Counted from the first letter of the stretch, positions 10,035 through 21,483 are shown. The stretch: 64,000 bases of DNA from Panicum virgatum (GCF_016808335.1 NC_053150.1:41319607-41383606), one strand, 5' to 3'. Notes: generated from the sequence alone by a model not told the origin. Numbers and translations are program-made.

Positions 10035-12271
10035 GGGAAGCAAAGAAAATTCGACCCAAAATTAAGAGATGCAAAACAGACTTTTTCCTTACATATAAAA
10101 CAAAACTAGTGAGGTGACCAGCATATTTGCGCGGTTAGTATTGATATTCTAAATATATCTTGCATTTTTTATCTAATTATTATTCATAAATTTAAATTTT
10201 TCTCATCACATGCTACTTGCTTCAATAGTCAAGAGTGCTTCTTTGCTGCTAGTGCAGTGGTGCCTCCTTTTGCCTACATCTTTTTTTTTGTCAATGTGGC
10301 CGCATGGCAAGCGTAAACTCTAATTCTGTCACGACTGCATATCTCCTTGATATTCGCTACTACCATTAGCTAGTAGTAGTAACGTGTTTCTTATCTGCCA
10401 GCCCTTATAGTAATGCTGCTCACTGCTCAGTTCAACTGACTCAGTTATTCTTTTGTTAGCTTCCCTATTTTATGATTCTCTTGGTTGTATGTGGCTACTA
10501 TGTTTAATTATGTCGTCTGTTGCATGGTGTCATGTCTTCATGTCTTAGTTTCTGTTGGGGAACAATCAATCCAAGTTTCTTACTTTTTGGAAGCCAATAA
10601 ATCTTCATAGTGCAGAGCACAAGATTCGTTCAAAATTTCAGCAACCTATATTCATGTTCAAGCTTGATGAGCTTACTATACCAATCAAGGCATGATCGAT
10701 ATTGTCCTAATTCCTAATCTGCTTGTGGTGTTAATATTTTTTGAGCTTGTGGTGTTGATAGTGAGGTGTGGTAGTGTCTTGTAGCAATGTTGGCAATAAA
10801 CCTTTGGGGTAATGTCAAGGATCCTCCCTCGGTAAGAACAGGAATGCAGGAGGATTGCGAAAAAGGATTATGTTGGACGTGCAGTGGTCTTGTGCTTGCA
10901 TTGGACCGGCGGACATGCAGGTTCAGACATCACCAGTAGGCAATAGGTAATGGACAATCTGCAGACTCCACGTAGGATGAAGAAGCTTGCGACGCGGCGC
11001 TTACCCTTGCTCTTAGCCTCCAACTCTGTGATACACATCGATTGCCTAACTTTGGCCATCCTCTCATCATGATCGCTGCAGGCCAGGTGGTAGTCTAATA
11101 TAGTACAAAGTCTAGAATTATTTTGTTTATTTTGACTAATAATAATATAATCATGAAGGTGCATTTGGTAATATAATAAGATATATATTCGGTAAAATAT
11201 ATTAATTGTTTGTGTAGCTAGTATTCTATAGGTATGCACGATATATAGCTTGATATACAAAATGATGGATATATTTATATTTATAAATAAAAATATATTT
11301 TAATGGTACTGGTGTGTAATTTATAAACATGTAGACTAATATTTTATAGTAAATTTTTTTCTCCGATTAACGTGAGAACTTCTAGGTCTTGATCTCGAAC
11401 GTAAAGGCTCCATTTGTTGGTCAAATAATAAGATAATAAATAGATGTGTTATAACTAGCTTTGACATCTCGTTTCCTCTGTAAACAACCTATCTGATGTG
11501 GCATTATTGGAGATATCCTAACTTTTTGTTCCGCGTTAATACGTCAACTGATAGCGACAAACAAACATTAATCAAAACCCACAAGCAGAGTCAAAGAAAA
11601 CGGTACAACTCTGATGTATATCAACCATAAAACTTTGATACCATTTGCTCTCTCGTGTTGTTTTAGCTAAACAAAAGCTTATACCATGAATATATCAGGT
11701 GGCTAAGTGCCCATTGACCTAACAACCAACGCACTAGCGACACAAGAGGTTGTTTGGTTAGTTACGGCCGTTCACAGTTGACGACTTGACGTGTCCTCGG
11801 AAAAAGGAGTCCGAGTCAGACAGTCAGTACGGTGGCTCAGCGTGGCGCGTGTTGCCGCGAGCTGCTGGGCTGAGCCCGTGCGCGACACCGTGCTAATGGA
11901 ATGGTAGCGTCCAGGGAAAGCAAAGTAACCTGGGCTTGTGGGTATAATTGTAGAAAGACGGTCCAACGGCCAAGGTTAAAGATCTCTGAATTTTTGCATG
12001 AAACTCCATAGATCTTGTGATGTGACAACTTGTTTTTGAAGTTCCTTCTACAGGTGTACCGGGCACAGGGGATGTTGCCTCACCAAACTCCTTTGTCCTC
12101 GGCGGATTCGCTCTTTCTTAACCGGCCTTTACTTAGTTATTATCCTCTTAAGTGGTACTAGAGTGGGATGGAATACAATAGCTAGATGGTGAGTGACGTA
12201 CTGACATTTATGTGCTGATATATCATTCTTGATCTTATTGGATAGATGAACTAGTAATTTATCATATGAGT
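10035..12271. other. AT-rich intergenic DNA containing the tandem-unit tail
   Basis: No gene is recognised on either strand; the longest frame (about 130 codons, minus, 10868-11260) has no family signature. About 11490-11810 is the unit 'tail' shared with 1140-1405 and with 41325-41470 plus 43242-43335. It includes empty sites for two insertions found in the right-hand unit: GATGTGGCATTATTGG near 11500 and AACAACCAACGCACTAG at 11721-11737. Confidence 0.6.
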
Positions 12272-12456
12272 CATTATGTAAGAAAATCCCTATAGTAACA
12301 GACATCATCTCCTTGAGGTCATTTGACTAAGGTGTGACAGACATTATGTTCGTCACTTTTATCACGTCACTAATGACTACTCAAAAGTGTGCGCGTGTGA
12401 TTTTTTCCACTGTTACCGGGATTCGAACCCACAACATCAGCCTCGCGCATACGCTT

Positions 12457-13787
12457 TGTTGGAAATATGCCCTAGATGCAATCATATTTTCTTGTATTCA
12501 TAGTTAATAAAGTGTTCCTTGAATATTCATGTATGACAACTTGCATTGATTAATGCTTATGTGAAGTATTTGTGAAACTCTTTACTTGTATGAATATTCT
12601 AAAGTGTTCCTAGTCGGAGTTCATGTGAGGACACACATGAATATTAGACTAGCACATGTATTAGTTGATTGACTACGTTTCACAGGTCATGGACATGGTG
12701 ATGTCAAACTAATAATGTGGGCTCATGTGAGACATGCGACTGAACTGACCCAACATGGGATGATAACTTCTCATAACAAAATATGTACGCTGTGTCTTAA
12801 GACTTGAGATCGTCGTATGTACTCAAGATGTGAACCAACTTACTTAGGAGCCATCAAACGCTGCACTATAACAGGGTAGTCATAAAGGTGGCTTTCGGGT
12901 CTGTCAAGAAGCATGCTGTGAGACATAGTCGGTCAAGATGGGATTTGCCCCTCTCTACAAGAGAGATATCTCTGGGCCCCTCGAGTGATTCGGATCAGGA
13001 AATGCATGGCCATGCTGGGGTTAAGAGTTAACCAAGGATTCCGAATCACAGGATCGAGAAAGAGTGGTCAGCTTTAAGCTAGACCAAATATCGTGAGGTA
13101 AAGAGAACATCATGCATATAATATTGTGGCGGCTCGTCTGATATGATCTTTGTGTGCGTATAGGAGTTGACATGTCTTGCTAGAGACCACTGTCTACTAT
13201 TGGGCCGAGTAAGAGTACTCGGGCCATGTCTATTCGCATGTGAGCCCATAGGGTCACACACTTAAGGAAAGAAGCCTGATAAGAATGAGATCCGAATTAG
13301 ACTGGGCTTAGGTGCACTAATGGGCCATTTAGGCCCAAAAGGGGGCACCCAAGGTGGAGCCCAAGACAGCCCACCTAAGGGGCTATATAAACAGAGGAGG
13401 GGGCGCCTAAAAACCCTAATCCTGGCTACTATTCACGCGAATAAACAGTATCATGAACAGTAACAGCACGCTACAGTAGCACCCCCTGTTCCTGTTCCTC
13501 TTCCTCGTGCATCTAGCCCTAGTTCGTTCTCGCGGATCTAGCAATCCGGAGCGCGAAGCTTTTTCCCGTACGTGTGGACTTCGTGGAGGTGCTACGTTTG
13601 CTGCACAAGGACGAGCCGTTCGTGAGGTGGTTCACGCAACTGCACTGCCGGCTTCCATCTACACTACACCGACGCGCTACAGAAATTCCGCAATCGCTCG
13701 TCTAGTGGTAATTCCGTGATCTATAACTGGAGTAATCCTGATTTATGTGGTAGAAAATTTTTGTTTTTCCTACCCCATATTCCTGCA
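12457..13787 (+). mobile_element. Copia-type solo LTR nested in the CACTA element, 1331 bp
   Basis: It begins TGTTGGAAATATGCCCTAGA, a start typical of grass Angela/BARE-like Copia LTRs, and ends TTCCTGCA. The 5-bp target-site duplication CGCTT is seen at 12452-12456 and 13788-13792. A TATA box lies on the plus strand at about 13385. There is no internal region. Assignment to the Angela/TAR lineage rests on the start sequence and would need a database match. Confidence 0.9.
13383..13391 (+). promoter_or_regulatory. TATA box of the nested solo LTR
   Basis: GGGGCTATATAAACAGAGG on the plus strand, about 930 bp into the LTR. It is followed by a GC-rich leader, as in other Copia LTRs. Confidence 0.65.
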
Positions 13788-13951
13788 CGCTTTCCTACCA
13801 CTGGGCTATACCATTACATGTGACCAATATGAGATATTTTCCTTTTATCATCACTTTCAAATGTTATATAACCCATTTCACAGCTATAACGATCTCAAAT
13901 GAAAATTTTTTCAGCTACAAAGTTGTAAATCTGGTTGCGACCTACAACTTT

Positions 13952-13952
<1 letters not shown>

Positions 13953-13984
<32 letters not shown>
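13953..13984. repeat. (TA)n microsatellite
   Basis: An uninterrupted AT dinucleotide run of about 30 bp. It lies between two imperfect copies of a segment of roughly 150 bp (landmarks CTACAAAGTTGTA and TACAACTTTTGTATATA) in the CACTA interior. Confidence 0.95.
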
Positions 13985-13986
<2 letters not shown>

Positions 13987-14648
13987 CATTCGAGGTTATT
14001 TGAAATTTTAAAAATTTGAAATTCAAAATTTAAACCATGTATTTAGGTGCCAAAACAACCTCAACTGAAAAAAAAATTCCAACTACAAAGTTGTAGATCG
14101 GGTTGAGACATACAACTTTTGTATATACTATTTTTTAATCTGAGGCTATTTGAATTTTTCAAAATTGCGTGTTCAAATATTATAAAAGATTACAAAGGTG
14201 ACGCGCCTTAATGTTACACGTCACCTATGTCATCACAAAAGTGGCGCGCTTTGATGATGCCCGTCACTTTTGACTTGTCAAAGCCCATCACCTATACTAA
14301 CCTTATAGGTGACGTGTTTTAATGTTGCCCGTCACCTATAACAAAAGTGATGTGTTTTGACGTTGTACATCACCTATATCATAAGAAAGATGACAAGCAA
14401 TGTTTTAGGGAGGACCCCAAGGTGTCAAAGGTGATGTGCATCATCTTCAGGCGTCTTCTATATCGTAAAGATAATGCGCAACAATAACGTGTCACCTTTG
14501 TACGTGTTACCTTAGAGCGTTCCTTACATAGTGAGTTTAAATTTAACAAAAAAATCTAATTCCAATTAAATAATATTCCACTTAGGTACGTGGACTGGAC
14601 AGAAATTGCCAAACGGATGAATTCTAAAAAGGAAAATAATAGTTACTA

Positions 14649-14860
14649 CTTGGAGTGATTAGAGCACCCGACGAGTAGCACCCAACAGGTCCAGGTTTGA
14701 ATTCTAGCCGGAGCGAATTATGGGTTGGTGTTTAAAAAAGATCTCTTCACCGGCAAAAGTCGGAATTCAGCAGTTTTCTCGATCTGTAGTCGAGGTTGTT
14801 TTCTACATGAATCACAATGCTTTCGGGGAGGTATTCCCCTTTGAGTTTTTCCTTTTAAAA
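14649..14860 (+). mobile_element. tRNA-derived SINE
   Basis: A body of about 210 bp flanked by a direct repeat AATAATAGTTACTA (about 14635-14648 and 14862-14875). A pol III-like B box GGTTTGAATTC is at 14694-14704, preceded by an A-box-like GAGTGATTAGAGC. It ends in a CCTTTTAAAAAA tail. The layout (A box, about 35 bp, B box, unrelated body, short A-rich tail, long direct repeats) matches tRNA-derived plant SINEs. No RNA-gene fold is claimed. Confidence 0.8.
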
Positions 14861-15047
14861 AAATAATAGTTACTAGTAACTAGTGATGTAGTATAGAAAA
14901 CACTTTTCGTGCGATGGGCCTTCAGATAACGTACTGATTCAGTAACACAAAAGGTCAAATAGTCTTTTATCCAGGCATAAGCCCACCTTCAGATAACGTA
15001 CCAGTTCAGTAACACAAAAGGACAGATAATCTAGGGTTTTCTACAAG

Positions 15048-15410
15048 AATACAACAACAAAGCCTTTTGTCCCAAGCGAATTGGAGTAGGCTAGAGATGA
15101 AACCCAAAAGACATAAAGGTCATGGTTCAGGCATGTTGATAGCTAGTCTCCAAGCACTCATATCCAAAGGTAGCTCCTCAAAGATATCCCAATTTTTAAC
15201 CGACTCGTCCCAAGTCAGCTTAGGTCTACTTCTACCCCTCTTTACCTTATCAACACATTTTAGCACCCCATTACGCACCGGCACCTCCGGAGACCTCCGT
15301 TGGACATGTCTAAACCATTTCAACCGGTGTTGGATAAGTTTTCTACAAGAATCATCTATGTTATTCTTGATACGGTGCAAACTCGTGTAGTATTCGAAAA
15401 ATCCTTTCAA
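15048..15410 (-). pseudogene. LINE 3' fragment (ORF2 C-terminus plus 3' end)
   Basis: The minus strand reads a 96-codon frame with KLIQHRLKWFRHVQRRSPEV, KRGRSRPKLTW and a C-terminal end in INMPEP. This is the characteristic tail of one family of plant LINE reverse-transcriptase proteins. Downstream on the minus strand is the matching 3' end, with GGGTTTCATCTCTAGCC and CTTTGTTGTTGTA. Endonuclease and RT core are absent, so it is a 5'-truncated dead copy. The phrase TTTTCTACAAGAAT occurs both inside and just left of it. Confidence 0.85.
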
Positions 15411-15456
15411 GATCCGAAGCAGCTGTGCACAACGAGAGGTACCAGATTCTAATACT

Positions 15457-15525
15457 CTCTATTTCTTTTCAAATCATAAAAGACAATATAAGATATAGAC
15501 GCATTTTCAAGACGTCCGAATTACA
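15457..15525. mobile_element. Stowaway-like MITE end fragment
   Basis: ACTCTCTATTTCTTTTCAAA followed by TCATAAAAGACA and ACGCATTTTCAAGACG recalls the CTCCCTCCGTTTCAAA ends of Stowaway (Tc1/mariner) MITEs. Only one end is visible and there is no paired TA duplication. Confidence 0.35.
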
Positions 15526-15536
15526 TAATTGATCCA

Positions 15537-17129
15537 CTAAGATTGTTACTTCTGAGAACCAAGTGTGTCAGACTTGCACATCTGCTGAAGCTTGCTGGAA
15601 TGCTACCACTCAAGGAATTGTAGCTCAGATCCATATAGCTTTTAGATTCGCACAGTTTCCAAAATGTGGAATAGTCCCATCAAGATTATTGTTCTGGAGA
15701 ATGACTCGCTCCAAACTTGGGCAGTCCACAACACTGGATATGCTGCCATTAAGATGATTCAACCCCAAGTCCAAAATTCTCAATCTTTTTCCTGAACAAA
15801 TATTTGGAGGAATCCCACCAACAAAACTGTTATTTGTGAAATCTATCTGGACCAAATGACTATTAAGACCCAGCTTCGGTGGTATGACCCAGTGAAGAAA
15901 TTATCAAATAGTGTAATGTTCTGGAGGGACTTCAGCTCAGCTAATACTGCAGGTAGCTTTCCCATGAAACTGTTACTGTAAATAAGGACACTCTCAAGGG
16001 TTGGGATACTCCAAATATTCTCAGGGAACTCTCCTACGAGGTGATTCTCGAACAGAAAGAGCTTTGACAAAATCCGTAAATTTGCAAACTCTTTAGGAAC
16101 AGTGCCCTCAAGCTGGTTTGCATCTAACTCTAGCCACTCCAGCAACCGACAGTTACCGATCTCAGGAGGAATTGGTCTAGACAGGGAGTTCTGAGAAAGT
16201 AGAAGATATGTGAGGTTGCTCAATAAACCAAGAGAAGCCGGAATTTTGCCAGACATACTATTATTGACAAATCCAAGTGTTGTCAAGCTTCTGCAATTCC
16301 CCAGCCATGATGGAATTTCACCCTTTATATTGTTGAATGACAAGCTGAATATTTCTAACTTGCAATTCTCAAATCTAAAAGAGATCTCTCCTGTGAAGCC
16401 ATTGGTTGTGGCATCAAAATTTCTGAGGCTTTTGATCCTGCTCAAGGTTTCTGGAAGACTGCCGCTCAGTTGATTCTCGTCCAGATAGAGGTCCTCTAAT
16501 TTGGTGCAGTTGCCAATTGAAGCGGGCAAAACTCCAGACAATATATTCCCATACAGCCACAAGGCCGTGAGGCTTGTCATTTCACCAACCGAGACAGGGA
16601 TCGAACCACTGAGTTGATTGTAATGGAGGTACACGCCCTCCATAAACTGGTTCTTGAACAATTCCTCTGGTATAGTTCCAGTGAGAGAGTTGTCGTATAG
16701 TGAGAGTGATACCAATTTCTAGAGGTTGCCCATTGATGCTGGTATCTTGCCGGAAAGGAAGTTTTGGGACAGATCCAATTGTTCAAGCATACTGCAGTTG
16801 ACCAATTCAGGAGGAATGAAACCAGATATATTGTTAGCAGATAAGTTGAGGACATGCAGGTATTTTAGAAGTCCGATTTCAGATCCAATGGAACCTGAAA
16901 CTTCTGATGATGATAGGTCAAGGGAAACCACTCTATTCCTTTTATTGCAACCAACTCCATACCATTTACAAGGAGTTGCATTAGAAGCATTCCAACCAGA
17001 GGTTATGTTACTTGGTAGTATGAGGTTTTTGGACAGAGCGAGAAGAGCCAGGCCATCCGAACTCAAACTCCATGATGACGAAACTAAGGCAAAGAATAGA
17101 AAAAACCAATGCCATAAAGCCAGCCTCAT
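15537..17129 (-). pseudogene. LRR receptor-like kinase ectodomain, broken and truncated
   Basis: Start codon at 17129 with a signal peptide (MRLALWHWFFLFFALVSSS), an LRR N-terminal cap (WNASNATPCKW, GVGC), then plant extracellular LRRs of the LxxLxLSxNxxSGxIP type. The protein resembles PEPR/LRR-XI receptor kinases and the paralogue at 46002-47738. Breaks: a TAG replaces a lysine codon at 16719-16721 (the paralogue has NLKKL). A frameshift near 15890 follows FDNFFTG, and another lies near 15625. Homology stops at about 15537, inside the LRRs. No transmembrane segment or kinase follows; a LINE scrap lies next on the left. The 5' side has a likely splice acceptor (CAAACCTTTTCAG) just before the ATG. 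Confidence 0.88.
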
Positions 17130-17746
17130 TTTGTCCCTGAAAAGGTTTGCATACAGGTCAGTAGATGGTTGAATTTCCTAGATACAAATAGGCAGATGCT
17201 CAAATCAAGATAGACGGTTCACTTTTAAGTTTTAAATAGAAAATGATCTCACTGTAGGGAACTCCCTCACAAATTTCAGTCAAATGAAGTGAAATTTACT
17301 CACAAAACGGTAGGATTTCAAGGAACCAAAACTGCGTGCATCCACCATGAAGCAAACCTACTGGCCGTTCAAATAGTCGGACTAGCAGGGAAACTTTTCC
17401 CATTAGTGTGGGGTTTGAGGCCGGAACTTTTTTTCATTATCTAAAAAAAAAGCTAAAAGGGGGCTTGAAACTGTGATGAACTAACAGAAAAGATACACAA
17501 AGCGGATCCTCTGCTCGAGCAATGCCACAGTAATTCACGAGATGATATCGGACATCAGAGGTGGTGGAACGCGGAAGCATTATCCTTTTCTAATTCGAAG
17601 ATAAATGCACACACATGACACGTGCAAACGCCACCACATGGGCACCTTGATTAGTCGCACCCCATCTACTTCACCAAGAACCAGAAGCTTCCCCCGTAAC
17701 CCGCTGATGCATTTCCCGGGTTGTTGTTAGAGTCTATCTGGGAGGG

Positions 17747-17995
17747 CTTATTGCGACTTTGGCTTTACCTATTTAACGCAAATCATGATATTGTAGCGTA
17801 AACTGTTTTGTAAGCATGAGCTAAAATAAACTAGAAGTTAGATGAAGTTAGTTTTAGCTTCACCGATTTTGGCTTCTTTTTTTAGATAATGGAAACGAGT
17901 TCTGGCCTCTACAAAGTGTACACAGCCCAAAAATTTTGACTTCCCTAGTGAAGCCGTTTTGAGAGAAGCTCTCCCAAACAGCTTCTTATTTGCTG
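17747..17995. repeat. MITE-like repeat, copy 2
   Basis: Landmarks TTGCGACTTTGGCTTTACC, TTTTGTAAGCATGAGCTAAA, GTGAAGCCGTTTTGAGAGAA and GCTCTCCCAAACAGC match 1441-1640 in order. The ends are roughly inverted (GGGAGGGC / GCTCTCCC). Confidence 0.45.
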
Positions 17996-18047
17996 ATAAG
18001 GATGGGATCAACATAGCAACATCACCTTTATGTCGAATTTCTCATAC

Positions 18048-18550
18048 GGCGCGCGTGCACTGTCGTCTCCGCCGCTGTGGAGGGTGCGGCCAAGGGGTCT
18101 AGGGTCGGGGGGAGGGGGAGGGAGCGGCCAGGGAGGGTGGGAGGTGGGCGGAGCGACCGCCGGCGAGGTCGCTGACAGCCGGGGTGGTGGCGGGAGGCGG
18201 TGGCCTTAGATTCCGGGGTGCCGGGGGTGGGGGGGCGGCGGCCAGGCGGTGGCGGTGATTCGGCCGGTGGAGGGCGCGGCGGCGCGAGAACGCCGCCGGC
18301 CGGTCAGGGCCGGGCAATCGGTGGGCGGTGGCCGGCGGCAGGGCGAGGAGAAGACGGCGTGATGGCGGCTGGGCGGCGTGGTGGCGGGCCCGGTTAGTGT
18401 GGCGGTCGTGAAGGGCGGTGGTGGAGGGGGTGGAGGCCACCGGAGCCGGAGGAGGCGGTCGACAGCGGGGGCGACGGGAAGGAAGAAGGAAGGAGGAAAG
18501 AGGAAGAAGAACAGTAGAAGATACCTATTTACGGGCGATGCACGCGCGCC
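18048..18550. other. GC-rich segment bounded by 12-bp inverted repeats
   Basis: The ends are GGCGCGCGTGCA (18048-18059) and its exact complement TGCACGCGCGCC (18539-18550). Inside is a CGG-rich tract not seen in the other upstream blocks. Frames here (up to about 128 codons) are proline, arginine and alanine runs without domains, so no gene is called. It could be a small DNA element or simply GC-rich promoter DNA. No target-site duplication was found. Confidence 0.4.
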
Positions 18551-19100
18551 AACTAGCATCTCCCCCTTTATGCATATACTCGTAGCACACAAAAACTACT
18601 CGATAAAGTTACAAAGAAGTCACATGGAACAGAAGAACATACAGGTACGGGAAGAAACTGAAAGCTGTCCTTGCAACCGGCTTCTTGTGTCCGTGATCAG
18701 CGTGATCGACTGATCGTGCCGAACTAAGCTCTTGGGCTGCGAGCACGGTCCTGTTGCTATTCTGAACTTCGGGTCCGATCCGTGGCACTTGGCACCGCAG
18801 GTGGCTAAAAAGGCTTGCCCACTTGTACGAGTCGTTAGACAATCCAGTCCAGTCATTAAGCTACGGCGGATTGACTCGAGGAGTGTGTCGAATATTTTTT
18901 TCTTAAAAAAAGCCAACTGAATCAAGGGTGTCTAATTGCGTTTAAATATACTAAATCAAGTGACTGCAACAGCGTGACGACCCTTTCCGGTGTATGCCTT
19001 TCTGCTAAGCTGCAGACAATTTTTGCCGACGTTCTAACGAACTGAGTCTTTTTTTTTCTTTTAAGATTAATAACGGACTGACTCAGTAGCACTGGCAGCG

Positions 19101-19853
19101 TGAGTTCACATTGCCACATTGGCAATTTGGCATCAGGTGACCCCTAAAAAAAAACATTGGCATCAGGCAAGGAGTCACAAAAGCCGACAAGGAAACAACC
19201 AAGAGTCTGAATCCTAAATACGTGTAGTCAATTTCGTCAAAGCGTAGGATCAGAAGGGACAACAGTTTCCGGTCAAAGAAATTGAGGGAAAAGCCGAGAG
19301 CATGAGGCTGGAGGTTGCTATATGCGCTTGACTTGCAAGGTGAGAAACAAGAAGTAGAAAACCTGACATGTAAATTTTGATGTATCCCCCCTTTCGATTA
19401 TACTGGCTTTACTTTTATTTAAGTTTATATATTTTAGTTAAGTTTATGGAAGAATTAAATTAATAATATGAACTTATCAAATAAATGCACTATAATATAT
19501 TTCATGGCGGACTCAATGAAACAAATTTTATGTTGTTGCTTTCTTTCTAATTAATTTGGTTGAAATTAGATAAATTTTATTTAGGATCAAGTTAACATAA
19601 ACTGTAATTAGAACGGAGATAGTAGTATTTAATAGTTTCATCTGGGTTCTGACCATGGATATACCAAAGCAAAAATATGTGTCTTTTTTACTAAAATTGT
19701 TTAGTAGTACGTGGGTTTGAAATACATCGCACGCGGGTTTGAAGTCAAACAATGTTTTAATACGAAACAAACCTCACGTGGATGTTGTGATTTATTAATT
19801 AATGTTTGGTAAGGGTTTTTTATAATCCCAAAAGGGACGATTCTGTGCAGTTC
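19101..19853. other. AT-rich intergenic DNA left of the Copia element
   Basis: No gene. The last 120 bp (TTGAAGTCAAAC to GACGATTCTGTGCAGTTC) match about 1005-1140. AGTTC at 19849-19853 is the left target-site duplication of the Copia element. Confidence 0.6.
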
Positions 19854-21472
19854 TGGGGGACCGAAGCCGGCGACTAGATGGGGGTGAATAGGAGCCGATC
19901 GAAATTTCGTTGAAATTCGAATTGTCGGCCTATATCCCAAAACCACCGCAGACCCTTGAACCTAGGTCAGCGAGAATAGCTATGAACGAGCTATCTCGAA
20001 GCAAAAGACCCAAGTCGCAAAGCGGAAGCAAAACCAAGAGGAACTTCTCAAATCGAATCTGCTCAGGCACAGACCGGTCTGACCGGTATAGAAGACCGGT
20101 CTGACCGGTCAAGCAGTTCAAACACATGCAGACCGGTCTGACCGGTCTCGCCAACCGGTCTGACCGGTAGCGTCCAGAAAACCCTGAAAATCCAGTTCCA
20201 AAACCGTGAATCGAGAGCAAATCACGTCCAAATTGGATGAAACTGGGAGGATAGCTTCGTTCCTACCCCAAGAGTATATCCCCAAGAAATCTCACCCTAA
20301 AGATATCCATAGCACGAGAATTTCGGGATGAGATCAAAGGGGGTGGGGTTTTCTCTAGCCTCCAAGAGATCGAATTTGAACGAGTTAGTGATTCCAGAGG
20401 GTTCAAGAACAAAGTAGAGGCATGGGAATCACAGCAAAGAACTCGTGGACTCCTCGCAATCAAGTGCACCAAAAACGAAATCGAAATTTCATCAAACAAG
20501 GCACAAAACGAGGAGATGGATTGATTCAAACCGCCCAGAGGGCACGAGGAGGTTAGGGCCTCCTTTCCCAAACAAAGCCACAAGAGTTTTCATACAAACA
20601 ACATTCAAATCTACCCTAAAGAGATGAACAGGGGGAGAGGAACACAGGGGCGGCGGCCTGGAGAACAGAACAATTCACGGACACAATACAAAAGCCGCAC
20701 TTGACCTAACACAAGTGAAGGGGTATTTATACCCGCGGGACCGGTCAGACCGGTACGCTGGACAGGTTAGACCGGTTGATTAGACCGGTCAGACCGGTGC
20801 CAGGGACCGGTCAGACCGGTTGGCCTGCAGCACCCCCTGTACACGATCTCATCCGACGGCCGAGGTTCTTTCTTCGGAACGAAGTCTTCTCCACGATGCC
20901 GCCGTCTTGATGAAGATCCAGTCCGCGGTTTTGGAGGGTCCGCGAAACCCGGGTAAGTGGCCGGTTTTGAGAAAACTGCCAAAACATCACGCGCGGGAAG
21001 ATTCCCGCCTCCACGCCGTGGCCCTAGACGCCGTTCCCGCCTCGGCCTTCTGACGGTCCTAGACGCCGCCCGACGCCCGTCACCTCCTCGCCCGCAGCGA
21101 GGCCATAGACGCTGTCGACGCCCGTCGCCTCCGTCAGTCCCGAGACCGACGCCCGTGCCTCCACGACTCGGCGTCTTCAACCGCCGTCAGCCTCCTTGGT
21201 TTTGTGGCGCAAACCAAGAAACCCGCCTTCCGTCGCCGCTTGCGCCCTCGATCCAGGAGTGGACGCCACAGCTGCCGCCCGGTCCGAGCTCCGGTCCCGG
21301 CCGCCCTTCACCGCCGTCCACCGCACGGTCCATCGGCCACAGCACCTCCACGACAGCTCCCCGTCGACACTCGACGCCCATGTACTTGCAATCCAAGGAC
21401 CAAGCGCACGATCACACCGCACGATTGACAATTCACTCATCACAAGCAAGATAGAGTACTTAACATTCCTCA
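19854..21472 (-). repeat. Copia 3' LTR
   Basis: 1619 bp, TGGGGGACCG to CATTCCTCA, near-identical by eye to 39118-40737. It carries four ACCGGTCTGACCGGT motifs at 20072-20168 and a second group in the opposite orientation at 20739-20820, one of the latter degraded to ACAGGTTAGACCGGT. Short GC-rich frames inside (up to 165 codons) lie in the U3 and are not genes. Confidence 0.95.
20723..20732 (-). promoter_or_regulatory. Copia 3' LTR TATA box
   Basis: The minus strand reads GGGTATAAATACCCC. The motif array ACCGGTCTGACCGGT ends only about 10 bp upstream (20739-20820). The same arrangement is present in the other two LTR copies (about 39990 and 45033). Confidence 0.7.
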
Positions 21473-21483
21473 ATCTTCCCCTT
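21473..21483 (-). other. Copia polypurine tract
   Basis: AAGGGGAAGAT on the minus strand, directly abutting the 3' LTR. It is the usual primer for plus-strand synthesis in LTR elements. Confidence 0.85.

Larger units (their letters stand above)
12272..14533. mobile_element. Non-autonomous CACTA (En/Spm-type) element
   Basis: The right terminus read on the minus strand is CACTATGTAAGGAACG; the left terminus is CATTATGTAAGAAAATCC, a mutated match. A 3-bp target-site duplication AGT flanks it (12269-12271 and 14534-14536), as expected for the CACTA superfamily. Near the right end are repeated facing motifs of the GTGACG...CGTCACC type at 14195-14500, which are the subterminal repeats of such elements. 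No transposase frame is present. A Copia-type solo LTR (12457-13787) sits inside, so the original element was about 0.93 kb. Confidence 0.85.
17130..19100 (-). repeat. Tandem-unit upstream block, copy 2 (5' region of the LRR pseudogene)
   Basis: No gene seen. The left end, next to the LRR start, parallels the sequence 5' of the 46002-47738 ORF (CCTGAAAAG, TTACATAGAAGTCAG-like). About 18680-19070 parallels 4430-4900. Two extra segments interrupt it: a MITE-like piece at 17747-17995 and a GC-rich piece at 18048-18550. It is likely the old promoter and 5' UTR of the LRR locus. Confidence 0.65.

Noticed and set aside
14649..14720. Possible tRNA gene
   Set aside because: Only pol III-like boxes are present; there is no cloverleaf. 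Long direct repeats and tail make it a SINE.
16210..17172. Plus-strand frames opposite the LRR pseudogene, and likewise 46408-47748
   Set aside because: Antisense shadows of LRR repeats.
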